From Triticum aestivum (lineage: Eukaryota; Streptophyta; Magnoliopsida; Poales; Poaceae): 64,000 nucleotides of DNA. Under the pieces are notes generated by a model, which did not search any database, was not told the DNA's origin, and was given only the letters and a program-made list of their open reading frames with translations. The stretch covers positions 270,698,982 through 270,762,981 of the forward strand of contig NC_057796.1 in the NCBI RefSeq assembly GCF_018294505.1. The letters run 5' to 3'. A program made the translations under genes and the position numbers. Positions within the stretch are counted from its first letter, which is position 1. Each line of letters begins with the position of its first letter. Shown in pieces: positions 1-9,318 of this stretch.

Positions 1-2066
1 CCACCTTCAGCTTATGCCGCTCCTCCACCAGCTGAAGACCCTCGGCCACAAGGCGCGCGTCCACATCCACGAGTTCTTCACCAAGCTGGTTCATCGCGCC
101 CATCGCCTCCTGAAAGAGCTCGTGGCGGACGACACTCCTTTCGTGCGCCGATTTGAGCATGCTGCCGACTCCGTCCTCCGCCGCGGGGGTCGCAGATGGG
201 GCCCAAAACGGCTCGCCGCCTTTCAGCAGGGGGCTGGGGGCTGGCGCCCACCCAGTTGCCGGCCAGGCCTCGCGAGGGGCCCGAATGAGTGGAGGCCCGC
301 TGCTTGAAGAGGAGCCCAAAACCGAAGCCATCCAGCCGCCATCCACGACTAGAGGAGGAACCCTTGGCACGCTTGCTGTACTCGAAGCAAGGCCGCGAAT
401 GAGAGATGGCGAGGGCGCGGGCATGAGACGCCTTGTTGACGGGCTGGCTTCCCCGGCTGGCCCCGCGCCGGGGGTAGCGTGCGGGCTCGCAGCGCTCAAG
501 TCTAGCGGGGGAAATGAGGCGAGAGGAGGTTGCTTCTCAGGAGAATCCGTGGCCTTGGTGGAAGGGGTCCTGAAGAGTCATCGTCAGGAAGGGAAGCAGG
601 ACTCGAAGAATCACAAAGATAAGGTACTTACTCATCAATGGCGATGTACTTCCTCCGCTTTAACGGCCCGAAGATGCCACTGCCGTGGCTTGGGGATCCC
701 TTCCTCTTGTGGAGCTCCTCTAAGTCCACACAAAGCCGACCGAAGCGTTGGACATGGCGGCCAACACGAGGTGCAACCGGAGAAGCGCTCGAAGGGACGA
801 CCTCAGGAGCGCCAAGCTGAGGAGAGCTCTCGGGCTTTGCCTTGCAGCGACCTGTTGAGGCCTCAGGAGCTTCGACCTCAGGAGCAGCGGACTGCGTCAC
901 CCCTGCAGCTGCTGCCCCAGCGTGGGAATCATGGGTTCCCGAGGATGACGCCTCGGGAGCCTCAGGAAGCATCGACACCTCGGCACCCACGCCCCCGGCC
1001 TCCGACGGTGCTTGCCTCCCAGCGTCCACTCCTGGGGCAAGATCGGGGCCGGTGGCGAGGAGAGGAACCACGATGATTGGGTTCTCACAGGGCCCCACAA
1101 GGCCGACTGGACGCAGCCCCCACTCATCAAAGGGGGGCATCTGCTCCACAAATTCCACCTTGTTCAAGGAGCAGTACAGAAGACAACTCTTCCCTGGCAT
1201 GTCGTCTGGCAACGGGACACCCGTCAGGACCTCAAGCACCGTTCGCCGCGCCTCAAGGGGGAGCCCGGACTCCTGGAGTCTCATGTGGTCCTTCCTGTTG
1301 AGCAAGGCCCACATCGGTCGAGAATGGCGCTGAAGCGGAGCGACTCGGCACCGGACGAACTCCTTCACCACCATAGGCGCAGTCACTCCAAGGTCTTTCA
1401 GCCTCTTCAGCCTGGGCCAGACGGAGGCAAGGCGCGAATCGGCGAGCCTTTGGTGGCGCCAACCGGAGTTGGGGATGGTGGGCGCCGACGGACAAGAGAG
1501 TAGGGGGCTGAGCACTCGACATCAACAAATACCCACCGTGTCCGAAACTCGCTCCTGGATGACGGGAGCTCGAAGTGAATCCCCGCGCCGGCCGTCGCCG
1601 CCACGGCCTGGAAGCTCAGGCATCCCGAGCTCTGCCGGGGATCAATCAGGTGCCATGAGAAGAAGTGGCGGAAAAGGGCCACAGAGGGAGCAATGCCCAC
1701 CATGGCCTCGCAAACAAAGGCAAAGATGGCGAGAAGGGTCACGGATTAGGGATCAAGGTGCAGCATGTGGATCTGATAATGGGCAAGCACTGCATTGAAG
1801 AAGGCGGAGAAAGGAGGAACCAGGCCAGACCAAAGGGCGTCGATGAAGAATGGGACCTTGTTGGTTGTCCTGTCGACACGAGCTCGAGACGCAGGCTAGG
1901 CCACCTTCCCTCCCCACCCATTGAAGCTGGAGGTGAGCATGGGGCGCACCTTGTCCATGGCTTCTTGGTTGAGCACCAGCGACCTGCCAACGGCAGGCTC
2001 AATGGCCGGACGTAGTTCAGCGGAGGACAGGGGCTTCTTCCCTTTCTCCGACTGATCCGGCGCCAT
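1..2066 (-). pseudogene. Antisense additional ORF of Gypsy-1, 'putative gypsy type transposon' (Transposase_28-like) protein, spliced
   Basis: The start is the ATG at 2064-2066 in a good context (ACCATGG). Exon 1 runs 2066 to 632, a short intron covers 631-570, and exon 2 runs 569 to the window edge. The N-terminal third contains VPFFIDALWSGLVPPFSAFF and, further on, AIFAFVCEAMVGIAPSVALF, then HFFSWHL. This is the pattern I know from plant proteins filed as 'putative gypsy type transposon'. The middle carries APMVVKEFVRCRVAPLQRHS, and exon 2 is acidic and helical near its end (LFQEAMGAMNQLGEELVDVD). The role is unknown; such ORFs are documented antisense to gag-pol in Tat elements. It is broken by TAG at 1896-1898, TAA at 1746-1748 and a frameshift near 1490-1510. 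Exon 2 stays open for about 190 codons to the edge. Confidence 0.7.
570..631 (-). other. Predicted 62-nt intron in the antisense ORF
   Basis: On the minus strand the donor reads GA|GTAAGTACC at 631 and the acceptor reads GACTCTTCAG|G ending at 570. Removing 62 nt leaves the frame open (phase 2) from exon 1 into a long open exon 2, whereas reading through gives a TAA within the intron. The length is at the short end for a plant intron, so splicing is a prediction from consensus and frame only. Confidence 0.6.
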
Positions 2067-2340
2067 GGTGATGGGAGGACTGAGCGCAGATCGGATCGGG
2101 AGAAGGGGTTGAGCTTCGAGGAAGCGGAAGAATTGGGGAGTGCGCCGCAACGACAGGAGGGAAACTGTGTAGACCGCGGTGGCTGCCTAGCCAGGCGGGT
2201 GTCGAGGCTACGTGGGGAAGCGGAGACGCCCACGTCCAATCAACCGCCACGCATCGACCAAGGCCATAGGCTGTTGGGGCCCACGGCACTCCACACTTGC
2301 CCTTTGGCTTCGCCTCGAAGCCAAGTCCGAGCGCGCCTTG

Positions 2341-2354
2341 GGCCCGGGGGCTAC
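2341..2354 (+). other. Polypurine tract of Gypsy-1
   Basis: The tract GGCCCGGGGGCTAC lies directly before the LTR start TGTCAG. The same motif precedes the 3' LTR of Gypsy-2 on the other strand (7341-7354). It would prime plus-strand DNA synthesis. Confidence 0.7.
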
Positions 2355-3241
2355 TGTCAGCGTTCTGGGAACGGGGGTCCCCAGACTTGCCTGCCTGTGG
2401 CCCACGGTGTGGCTCTGCAAGCGGGCCGGTATGGCCCATCTTCACCAACAAGCATTCGAGACCCTCGCGAGGCGGATGACACAAGACCTCCTAGGGAGCG
2501 GCCTCACCAGGCTAGCTCGCGAGGGGCGGAGAGATCAAGGCATGGCAAACCTCGGGAGGTTCTCATGACGTGAGCCATGACGACCAAGGCCAGGCGCGCA
2601 CCAGGCGGGCGTCAGCGTGCACAGTGTCCTTAATTCCTCTTTGGTGCTAAGGAGGCAAGCGCAGGTGAGGAGTACCGAGGCATCAAGCAAAGGTTTCCAT
2701 ATCGGTGCAATGAGACCAAGACCAGCAGGACAGTAGAACGAATGTCACCATTGAGCCCAAGGCAGCGACACCACCAGAGCCTTTGGCAGGCGAAGACCAC
2801 CGTTAGTCAGGATAGCTTGTACTAGCTGTCCCCTTTCAAATTGGCCGTTGTGGCATCCCTTCCCGCTCAATATTTGGGGAGAGGACCAGGGCCTCTATAA
2901 GTAGGGCTAGCCACCATAGTAGGAGGCAATTGGTCTCGAACTCATTCAGTCCATCCTCACACCCACCAAGCACAAGAACACCTCACCTCAGGAGGCTGTT
3001 CTTCCCCTTGTACTGTTCATCCTCAGCCCGAGAGGGAATCCACCACACCACACTAGAGTAGGGTATTACACCACAACGGTGGCCCGAACCAGTATAAATC
3101 TTGCGTCTCTTGTGTTGCGAGTTCCTCGAGCTAAGCTTAGAGATCCCGGTGAGGCTGAGGGTGTGATTCGGTAGGGGGAGATCTTCGTGCACACCCCAGT
3201 GTTCAAACCTTGAGGGTTTTGCCGGAACCCGAAATCCGACA
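2355..3241 (+). repeat. 3' LTR of Gypsy-1
   Basis: The LTR is 887 bp, from TGTCAGCG to AATCCGACA, with short terminal inverted repeats (TGTCRG...CCGACA). It carries a TATA-type stretch CTCTATAAGTAG near 2892-2903, a plausible core promoter. It is homologous over its full length to 14002-14895 and 6462-7340, read on the opposite strand. Confidence 0.85.
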
Positions 3242-4968
3242 CTAATAGAGTTTATGCTTTGTACTTCGAAAGTGTGATGAATTTCTACTTATTCATGAGA
3301 AGTCTATGATAAAAGTTTCATGTTTAAGTTTGTTGCTGTTGTAATAATTCACATGATGCTTCTATGTCCATATTTTGTTTTTGTCGACACCTTCTCTCTA
3401 AGCATGTGGACATGTTTTTCGATTTTGGTTTTTGCTTGAGGACAAGCGAGGTCTAAGCTTGGGGGAGTTGATACGTCCATTTTGCATCATGTTTACCTAC
3501 TGTTATTTATGATGTTTTTATGCATAATAATGCTTTTTGAGTAATTCTAATGCCTTTTATCTTATAATATGCAAGGTAAACACAAGGAGGGAGAATTCTA
3601 GCAGCTGCAAATCTGGACCTGGAAAAGCTACGCCAGGCCACCTATTCTGCACAACTCCAAATAAGCTGAAACTTCACGGAGAATTTTTATGGAATAAATG
3701 AGGAATATTGGAGTCAATAAGTACCAGAGGGGGCCCACCAGGTGGGCACAACCCACCTGGGCGCGCCCTAGTGGGTTGTGCTCCCCTCATCCCACCTCCG
3801 ATGGCAATCTTCTGGTATATAAGTCATTTTTACCTAGAAAAAAAATCAGGAGAGGACTTTTGGGATGAAGCGCCACCGTCTCAAGGTGGAAACTTTGGCA
3901 GGAGCACTTTTTCCCTCCGGTGGAGTGATTTCGCCGGGGGAACTTCCCTCCCGGAGGGGGAAATCATCGTCATCATCATCATCACCAACAACTCTCCCAT
4001 CTTGGGGAGGGCAATCTCCATCAACATCTTCAACAGCACCATCCTCTCTCAAACCCTAGTTCATCTTTTGTGTTCAATCTTAGTACCGGAACTATAGATT
4101 GGCGCTTGTGCGGGACTAGTTGTGTTGATTACATCTTGTAGTTGATCACTATATGGTTTATTTGGCGGAAAATTATATGATCAGATCCAATATGCTATTC
4201 CCCTCTGATCTTGAGCATGATTATCATTTGTGAGTAGTTAGTTTTGTTCTTGAGGTCACGGGAGAAATCATGTTGCAAGTAATCATGTGAACTTGATATG
4301 GGTTCGATATTTTGATAGTATGTATGTTGTGATTCCATTAGTGGTGTCATGTGAACGTCGACTAATGACACTTCACCATATTTGGGCTTAAGGGAATGCA
4401 TTGCGGAGTAGTTATTAGATGATGGGTTGCGACAGTGACAGAAGCTTAAACTCTAGTTTATGTGCTATTCCGTAAGGGGCCGATTGGATCCAAAAGTTTA
4501 ATGCTATGGTTAGAATTTATTATTAATACTTTTCTCATAATTGCGGATTCTTGCAAGGGGGTTAATCGTAAGTAGGAGGTTTTTTCAAGTAAGAACATCA
4601 CCTAAGCACCGATCCACCCACATATCAAATTATCAAAGTAACAAACACAAATCGAACCAATATGATGAGAGTGACTAGATGAAATTCCCATGTACCCTCA
4701 AGAACGCTTTACTTATTATAAGAGACCATTTTGGCCCCTCCTTTGACTCAAAAGGATTGGGCTACCTTGCTGCACTTTAGTTACCGTTACTATTACTTGC
4801 TTGTTACAAATTATCTTGCTATCAAACTACTCTGCTACTTACAATTTCAGCACTTGCAGACATCACCTTGCTGAAAACCACTTGTCATTTCCTTCTGCTC
4901 CTCGTTGGGTTTGACACTCTTAATTATCGAAAAGGCTAAAATTGATCCCCTATACTTGTGGGTCATCA
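3242..4968 (+). mobile_element. Athila-1: 3' end of an Athila-lineage gypsy element with its 3' LTR
   Basis: Bases 3242-3468 are the 3' internal end, non-coding, closing with the Athila-style tract AAGCTTGGGGGAGT (3455-3468). The LTR follows at 3469-4968. The rest of Athila-1 lies left of Gypsy-1, outside the window. The same LTR family recurs at 18234-18341 and 55512-56244 (Athila-2). The right edge abuts copia sequence at 4969, which suggests Athila-1 inserted into that copia; the TSD cannot be checked. Confidence 0.8.
3469..4968 (+). repeat. Athila-1 LTR (1.5 kb)
   Basis: It starts TGATACGTCC and ends TGTGGGTCATCA, with TGAT...ATCA ends. Position 3817-3823 (TATATAA) is a possible TATA box. 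A short CAT/ATC microsatellite lies at about 3964-3990. It aligns by eye with the Athila-2 LTR remains at roughly 85-90% identity. Apparent ORFs here (for example 3708-4097) have no recognisable product and are treated as chance. Confidence 0.8.
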
Positions 4969-5997
4969 GGCGCCAAGTGGAACGGTTCGGTGGCACCGAG
5001 ATGCAAAACTTCTAGCAGTTGCTGCAACTCGGTGAGACCGAATAGTTCTAATCGGTGGCACCAAGGTGAAAACCTAGATCAACCTAGTGGTTTTGGTGGG
5101 ACCGAATGTGTATGTGTTGGTCTGACCGAAATTCACTAAGAGGTTTGGGAAGTCAGCTCTTGACGGATCGGTGGCTCCGAGTGCTCCTCACCCGGAGGGT
5201 CCGACAAAGACTTGTTCAAATTTTGTGATGTAGCATGAATAGAATTTGAGAAGATAAAAAGCATAGATAGCTAGTGGGAGTACTTAGGCATTCCCGTCCA
5301 TCCATTTGGCCAATAAAATCCAAACAATCAAATTTACAAATGGATGTCCTCGAAAGGAGAAAACTATGGAACCAACATGCTCACACAATAAGATAGCAAA
5401 TAAAACATGTGACAAAGCATGCACATACACTCTAGCATCTATCAAGCAATTGGCGATGACTAGGTCGTCTATATATGAGTATATTAACTTAGAAGTCAAA
5501 TGAGAACATTTGATCATAGGTCATACTCATCATTTAAGCACAACTGGGGTTACCACTTTTACATAAAGCATTAATGTTCACACCATTGGAGTTGCTTTAG
5601 CCCAATTCTTAGAGAAAAGCTCCCCCTAGATGTGATATCCCCCCTAAGAGGGATGAACTGACCTTGGGTATTGTCGATGATAACTTCATGGAGATAGTGA
5701 AGATGTGGATGCTCAATGTTGACGTAGATATTTTGGAGCAATCCATTGGAGTGTGTTGCACTTTCAATACCTACATGGGTTAGTCCCACAAGGAACATAC
5801 AAGGATATCCATAGACATAGAGTGAATTGCACATATGATGATGTCCATGAAAGCATTAGGTTACCTTGTCCCTTGTCTTACCAACAAAAGGGTTTGTGAC
5901 TCCATGAACTAGTGCAAGATATGAAAGTTGATTGCACATGTTCTTGCCAAAATGAATATGAGTGAAGTATGTTGGCGGAGTCACCCTCAAGAACACT
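4969..5997. other. Non-coding 3' part of the copia element
   Basis: No supported gene. Bases 4978-5200 contain six degenerate palindromic motifs of the form TCGGTGNNACCGA, as in the copia LTR at 17500-17892. The rest (5210-5997) looks like untranslated internal sequence. Short ORFs here match nothing I recognise. Confidence 0.5.
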
Positions 5998-6461
5998 CTA
6001 GTTCTTCTTCTTTGGGATCCACATCAACTTGATGGGAATCCTTGGAGTTGTAGTCGTACTTGATGAAGTGGAACTTGACGTAGTCTTGGGAATCCACTTG
6101 AGCATGGCCTTAGGAGCTTCTTCAAATGAATAAATCTCTTCCTGAAGCTTGTCCTTGCCTTTTAGCTTGTGGTCTTATGGTGGAAGATCATCTTGAGCTT
6201 GTGTTCCGTTGAAAGAAGTGGGATCATACTTCTCTTGTTGATGAACATACTTCGCCTTGTGGTATTGATCTTCTTCCCACTCAACTCCATTGGCATTGAA
6301 CTTTTGTTCAAAACCAACACCTTGATTCTTCCGGTGCCTTCCTTGCTTGCGTACAATTTTCTCAAGTTGCTTACTTCCTGCAAGACTCTTGTAAACACCT
6401 TTTTCTATGATTCCCTTCAATGAGCTATTTTCTTGCTCAACTGTAACTTGGCTAAGAGAAT

Positions 6462-7340
6462 TGTCGGATTTCAGGTTCCGGCCAAACCCTTGAGGTTCGA
6501 ACACTGGGGTGCGCACGAAGATCTCTCCTCCCCCTAGCACTCTCCCTCACGGCGATCTCAAGGCTCAGCACGTCGAACTCGCAGAACAAAGGGACACATG
6601 GTTTATACTGGTTCGGGCCACCAATGTGGTGTAATACCCTACTCCAGTGTGGTGTGGTGGATTGCCTCTTGGGCTGAGGAAGAACAGTTACAAGGGAAGA
6701 ACAACCTCCTGAGGAGAGGTGCTCTTGTGCTTGGCGAGTTTGTGTGGATGAGGATGATCTGAATGGCCCAGGATCAGTTGCCTCCTACTGTGGTGGCTAG
6801 CCCTATTTATAGTGGCCCTGGTCCTCTTCCCAAATGCTGGCGGGAAGGGATGCCACAACGGCCAAATTTGAAGGGAGACAACTAGTACAAGTTATCCTGA
6901 CTAAAGCTGGTCTTCGCCTGCCAAAGGCTCTGGTGGTGACGCCGTCTTGGGCTCCACGGTGACCTCCGTCCTGCCGTCCTGCTGGTCTTGGTCTCGTTGC
7001 ACTGATATGGAAACCTTTGCCCGATGCCTCGGGACTCCTCGCCTGCGCTTGTCTCTTTAGCACCAAAGAGAAAACGAGGACACTGTGCATGCTGGCGCCC
7101 GCCTGGCCCCGGTCGTCATGGCTTGCGTCACAGAAACCTCGCGAGGTGCCCCTGCCTTGATCTCTCCTCCCCTCGCAAGCCAGCCTGGTAAGGCCGCCCC
7201 CGAGGAGGTCTTGCGTCATCCGCCTCGCGAGGGTCTTGAGTGTTTGCTGGTGAAGATGGGTCGTACAGGGCCACTGGTGGAGCTGCGTCATGGGCCACAG
7301 GCAGGCAAGTCTGGGGATCCCCGTTCGCAGGACGCCGACA
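6462..7340 (-). repeat. 3' LTR of Gypsy-2
   Basis: 879 bp; on the plus strand it runs from TGTCGGATTTC to GACGCCGACA. Flanked outside by AGAAT (6457-6461) and inside by the polypurine tract at 7341-7354. The plus-strand CTATTTATAG at 6803-6812 is nearly palindromic and is a plausible TATA region for minus-strand transcription. Confidence 0.9.
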
Positions 7341-7354
7341 GTAGCCCCCGGGCC
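7341..7354 (-). other. Polypurine tract of Gypsy-2
   Basis: On the minus strand the sequence GGCCCGGGGGCTAC ends exactly at the LTR start. It is identical to the tract of Gypsy-1. Confidence 0.7.
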
Positions 7355-7583
7355 CAAGGCGCGCTCGGACTTGGCTTCGAGGCGAAGCCAAAGGGCAAGT
7401 GCGGAGCGCCGCGGGCCCCAACAGCCTGTGGCCTCGGTTGATGCGTGGCGATTGATGGGACGTGGGCGTCTCCGCTTCCCCACGCTGCCACGGCAACTGC
7501 CTGACTTGACGAGTCCCTGCTGCATGTAGAGAAAAATCATCCTTACCTGTGATCGTGGGTGTCGCCGGTTGGCCTTCTCCCGC

Positions 7584-7590
7584 TATAAAT
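7584..7590 (+). promoter_or_regulatory. TATA box for the plus-strand antisense ORF
   Basis: TATAAAT lies 87 bases before the ATG at 7677, in plus orientation and opposite to the element's own transcription. A CT-rich leader follows (7618-7660). This is the usual plant core-promoter layout and suggests the ORF had its own transcript. Confidence 0.55.
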
Positions 7591-7676
7591 GAGGAGGGGG
7601 GGCGGAGCCCCCGTCACTCATCTCTTCCTGCTCCGGTCGCTTCTTCTTCCTTGCTTCATTGCTAGTAGCGACACCC

Positions 7677-8462
7677 ATGGCGCATGCGAAGAGGTTCTCG
7701 GCCGCAGAAAAGGGGAAGGCCCGCCAGGAGGGGCCTGTTTCACCACCGCCTAAGAGGGGGCGCGGCCGTCCCCGCAAGCACACCGCGGCCCCCGCCATGG
7801 CCCCTCGCGGCCGCGGCGGCGCCTCTTTGCGCGGTGGGAGTCGCCCAGGTCATGGCAGCCCCATCGATGAAGGGAGGCGCACCATGGTCGCACGACCTCC
7901 CCGGCCGTGCTTCCACTCGGTGGAGGTGCTGCCAGAGTTCGTCGTGTGGTCGGAGAACCCGGCCGGCACCTGGCTTCAGCTCCCGCGCTTCTTTGCCGGC
8001 GAGCTGCCAGCCACGGGTCCAGGCGGTCTCTGGCTGCAGGCAGACGGCTGCAACAGCAAAGCTTCATGGGTCGCGGTCGAGGTCTCCGTCGCGGGCAATG
8101 CAGCCCTGGCCCGCGGCTGACAGACATTTGCCCGCGCGCGCAGCCTGGGCCAGCGGTGCACCCTCCACTTCAAGTACGATGGCAACGCGACCCTCTATGT
8201 GAGGGTGTTCCGGGAAGATGGTCGCCGCGTCGGGTGCTGCCCTGAGGACAACGTCGGCGGTGAGGTGCTCAGCCTCAGCGATGGCCACGATGAGTATGAA
8301 GGAGGGCTTGTCCTCGGCGCCGGCCATGGCTTGTCCAGCTACGGCGGTAGCTCCAACAGCGACGGTTACGACCAGCCACGATGCCGCCACGCCCGCTTCG
8401 AGGGTGGCAGTGGGTCGACTCGTCGCCGCGCCCCAGTGAAGCGCGAGGAGGGGTCTGGCTGA
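7677..8462 (+). pseudogene. Antisense additional ORF of Gypsy-2: AT-hook plus B3-like DNA-binding protein
   Basis: One reading frame of 261 codons, broken by a single TGA at 8118-8120. The start at 7677 has context ACCCATGG; an in-frame upstream start at 7659 is weaker. Residues about 25-34 hold an AT-hook core, KRGRGRPRKH. Residues about 85-180 look like a B3 domain: a hydrophobic LQLPRFFAGELP strand, a strand with WVAVEVSV, then the stop where the B3 Trp belongs, then QTFARARSLGQRCTLHFKYD and LYVRVFREDGRR. The stop is a TGG to TGA change at the conserved GW position. The C-terminal tail is Gly/Ser-rich. The gene is antisense to pol, 3'-to-3' with it, and has a TATA box upstream. The B3 call comes from motif spacing, not a search. 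Confidence 0.7.
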
Positions 8463-9318
8463 GCCTAGGAGAGCGCCATGGGCCCATCCTCGCGAACTGC
8501 TGCGGGGGCACGCGCCACTTTTGTTTCGTTCTTCCTTTTCTTCCTGCATTAAGAGAGAGACAAGTATGGGGCCCCGCAGGGGCATGCAACGAACCATGAT
8601 TTCCAAGTTGCTATGCTATGTTTATCGTTCCTGTGTAGTGTTGCAGCATCGGCGTTTTATGTAGGCGCGTAGAAATAACTTAGCTTGACGTGCTCGAAGT
8701 AGTTTCCGCCTCGTGAGGCATGCATTCCCCAGTACCTGGCGAGGCCTCCTTGGCTTGGGAGGCGTCTAGGAACTACAAAAAATCGTTAGGAAACTCTTAT
8801 TCTTCTGAGCCCTGGTCGCAGGCGCAGCCGGCCACGACCCAGCGCTTCACATCACGGTACCCGAGGGGCACAGATTGAGAGAGGTGCGCCAGCTTGCGAG
8901 CTCGAGTGAGGGTGCCTCGCGAAGAACAGGAAAAACGCTCACGAGTGCACCTGTCCAGCCCCCTCGCGAGGCATGCGAGGGAGAGTACGGGTCAAAACAA
9001 GGAACCGAGGGCAGAAACGGAGGCAAAAGGCGATGGAACCAAGCCGGCAAGGAACACCAGAAAGCAAATTTTCATTAAAGAGGGGCAAGCCAACTACGGA
9101 AAGTAAATGAAAAGCCGCGTCCGGCACATAGTCTAGTCTTCTCACCAGCGCAGAGCTAAGTGCTGCCACTAGGACGTGGGGGGGGAGCCCCCGAGGCCCG
9201 AGGGCGGCACTCCTGAGACTCCGGGGCGTGTACAGCCCCACTCATTATTACATGAGAGTGTCATGAGCGGAGACCTTCACAGGCACTGGGCCTTGCTTCA
9301 CAGGCGCCGGGCCTTGCT
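8463..9318. other. Gap between the antisense ORF and the pol 3' end of Gypsy-2
   Basis: No supported gene. This is where the plus-strand ORF and minus-strand pol transcripts would converge. Several CTCGCGAGG-type palindromes lie here (for example near 8726-8730, 8961-8968). Confidence 0.5.

Larger units (their letters stand above)
1..3241 (+). mobile_element. Gypsy-1: 3' part of a Tat-lineage gypsy LTR retrotransposon
   Basis: This is the 3' end of a gypsy element in plus orientation; the gag-pol part lies left of the window. Seen: a complete LTR at 2355-3241 preceded by a purine-rich tract ending GGGGGCTAC. The internal part (1-2354) holds an ORF on the opposite strand. The LTR and the roughly 80 bases before it match, by eye at about 85% or better, the reverse complement of the Gypsy-2 LTR, so the two belong to one family. 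The lineage assignment is borrowed from the Gypsy-2 pol, which has a second RNase H. The element is inserted in the 3' internal end of Athila-1. The target-site duplication cannot be checked because the 5' end is missing. Confidence 0.85.

Noticed and set aside
153..1076. 307-codon plus-strand ORF
   Set aside because: Low-complexity, GC-rich shadow of the antisense ORF on the minus strand, which has recognisable blocks and a coherent splice; the plus frame shows no domain.
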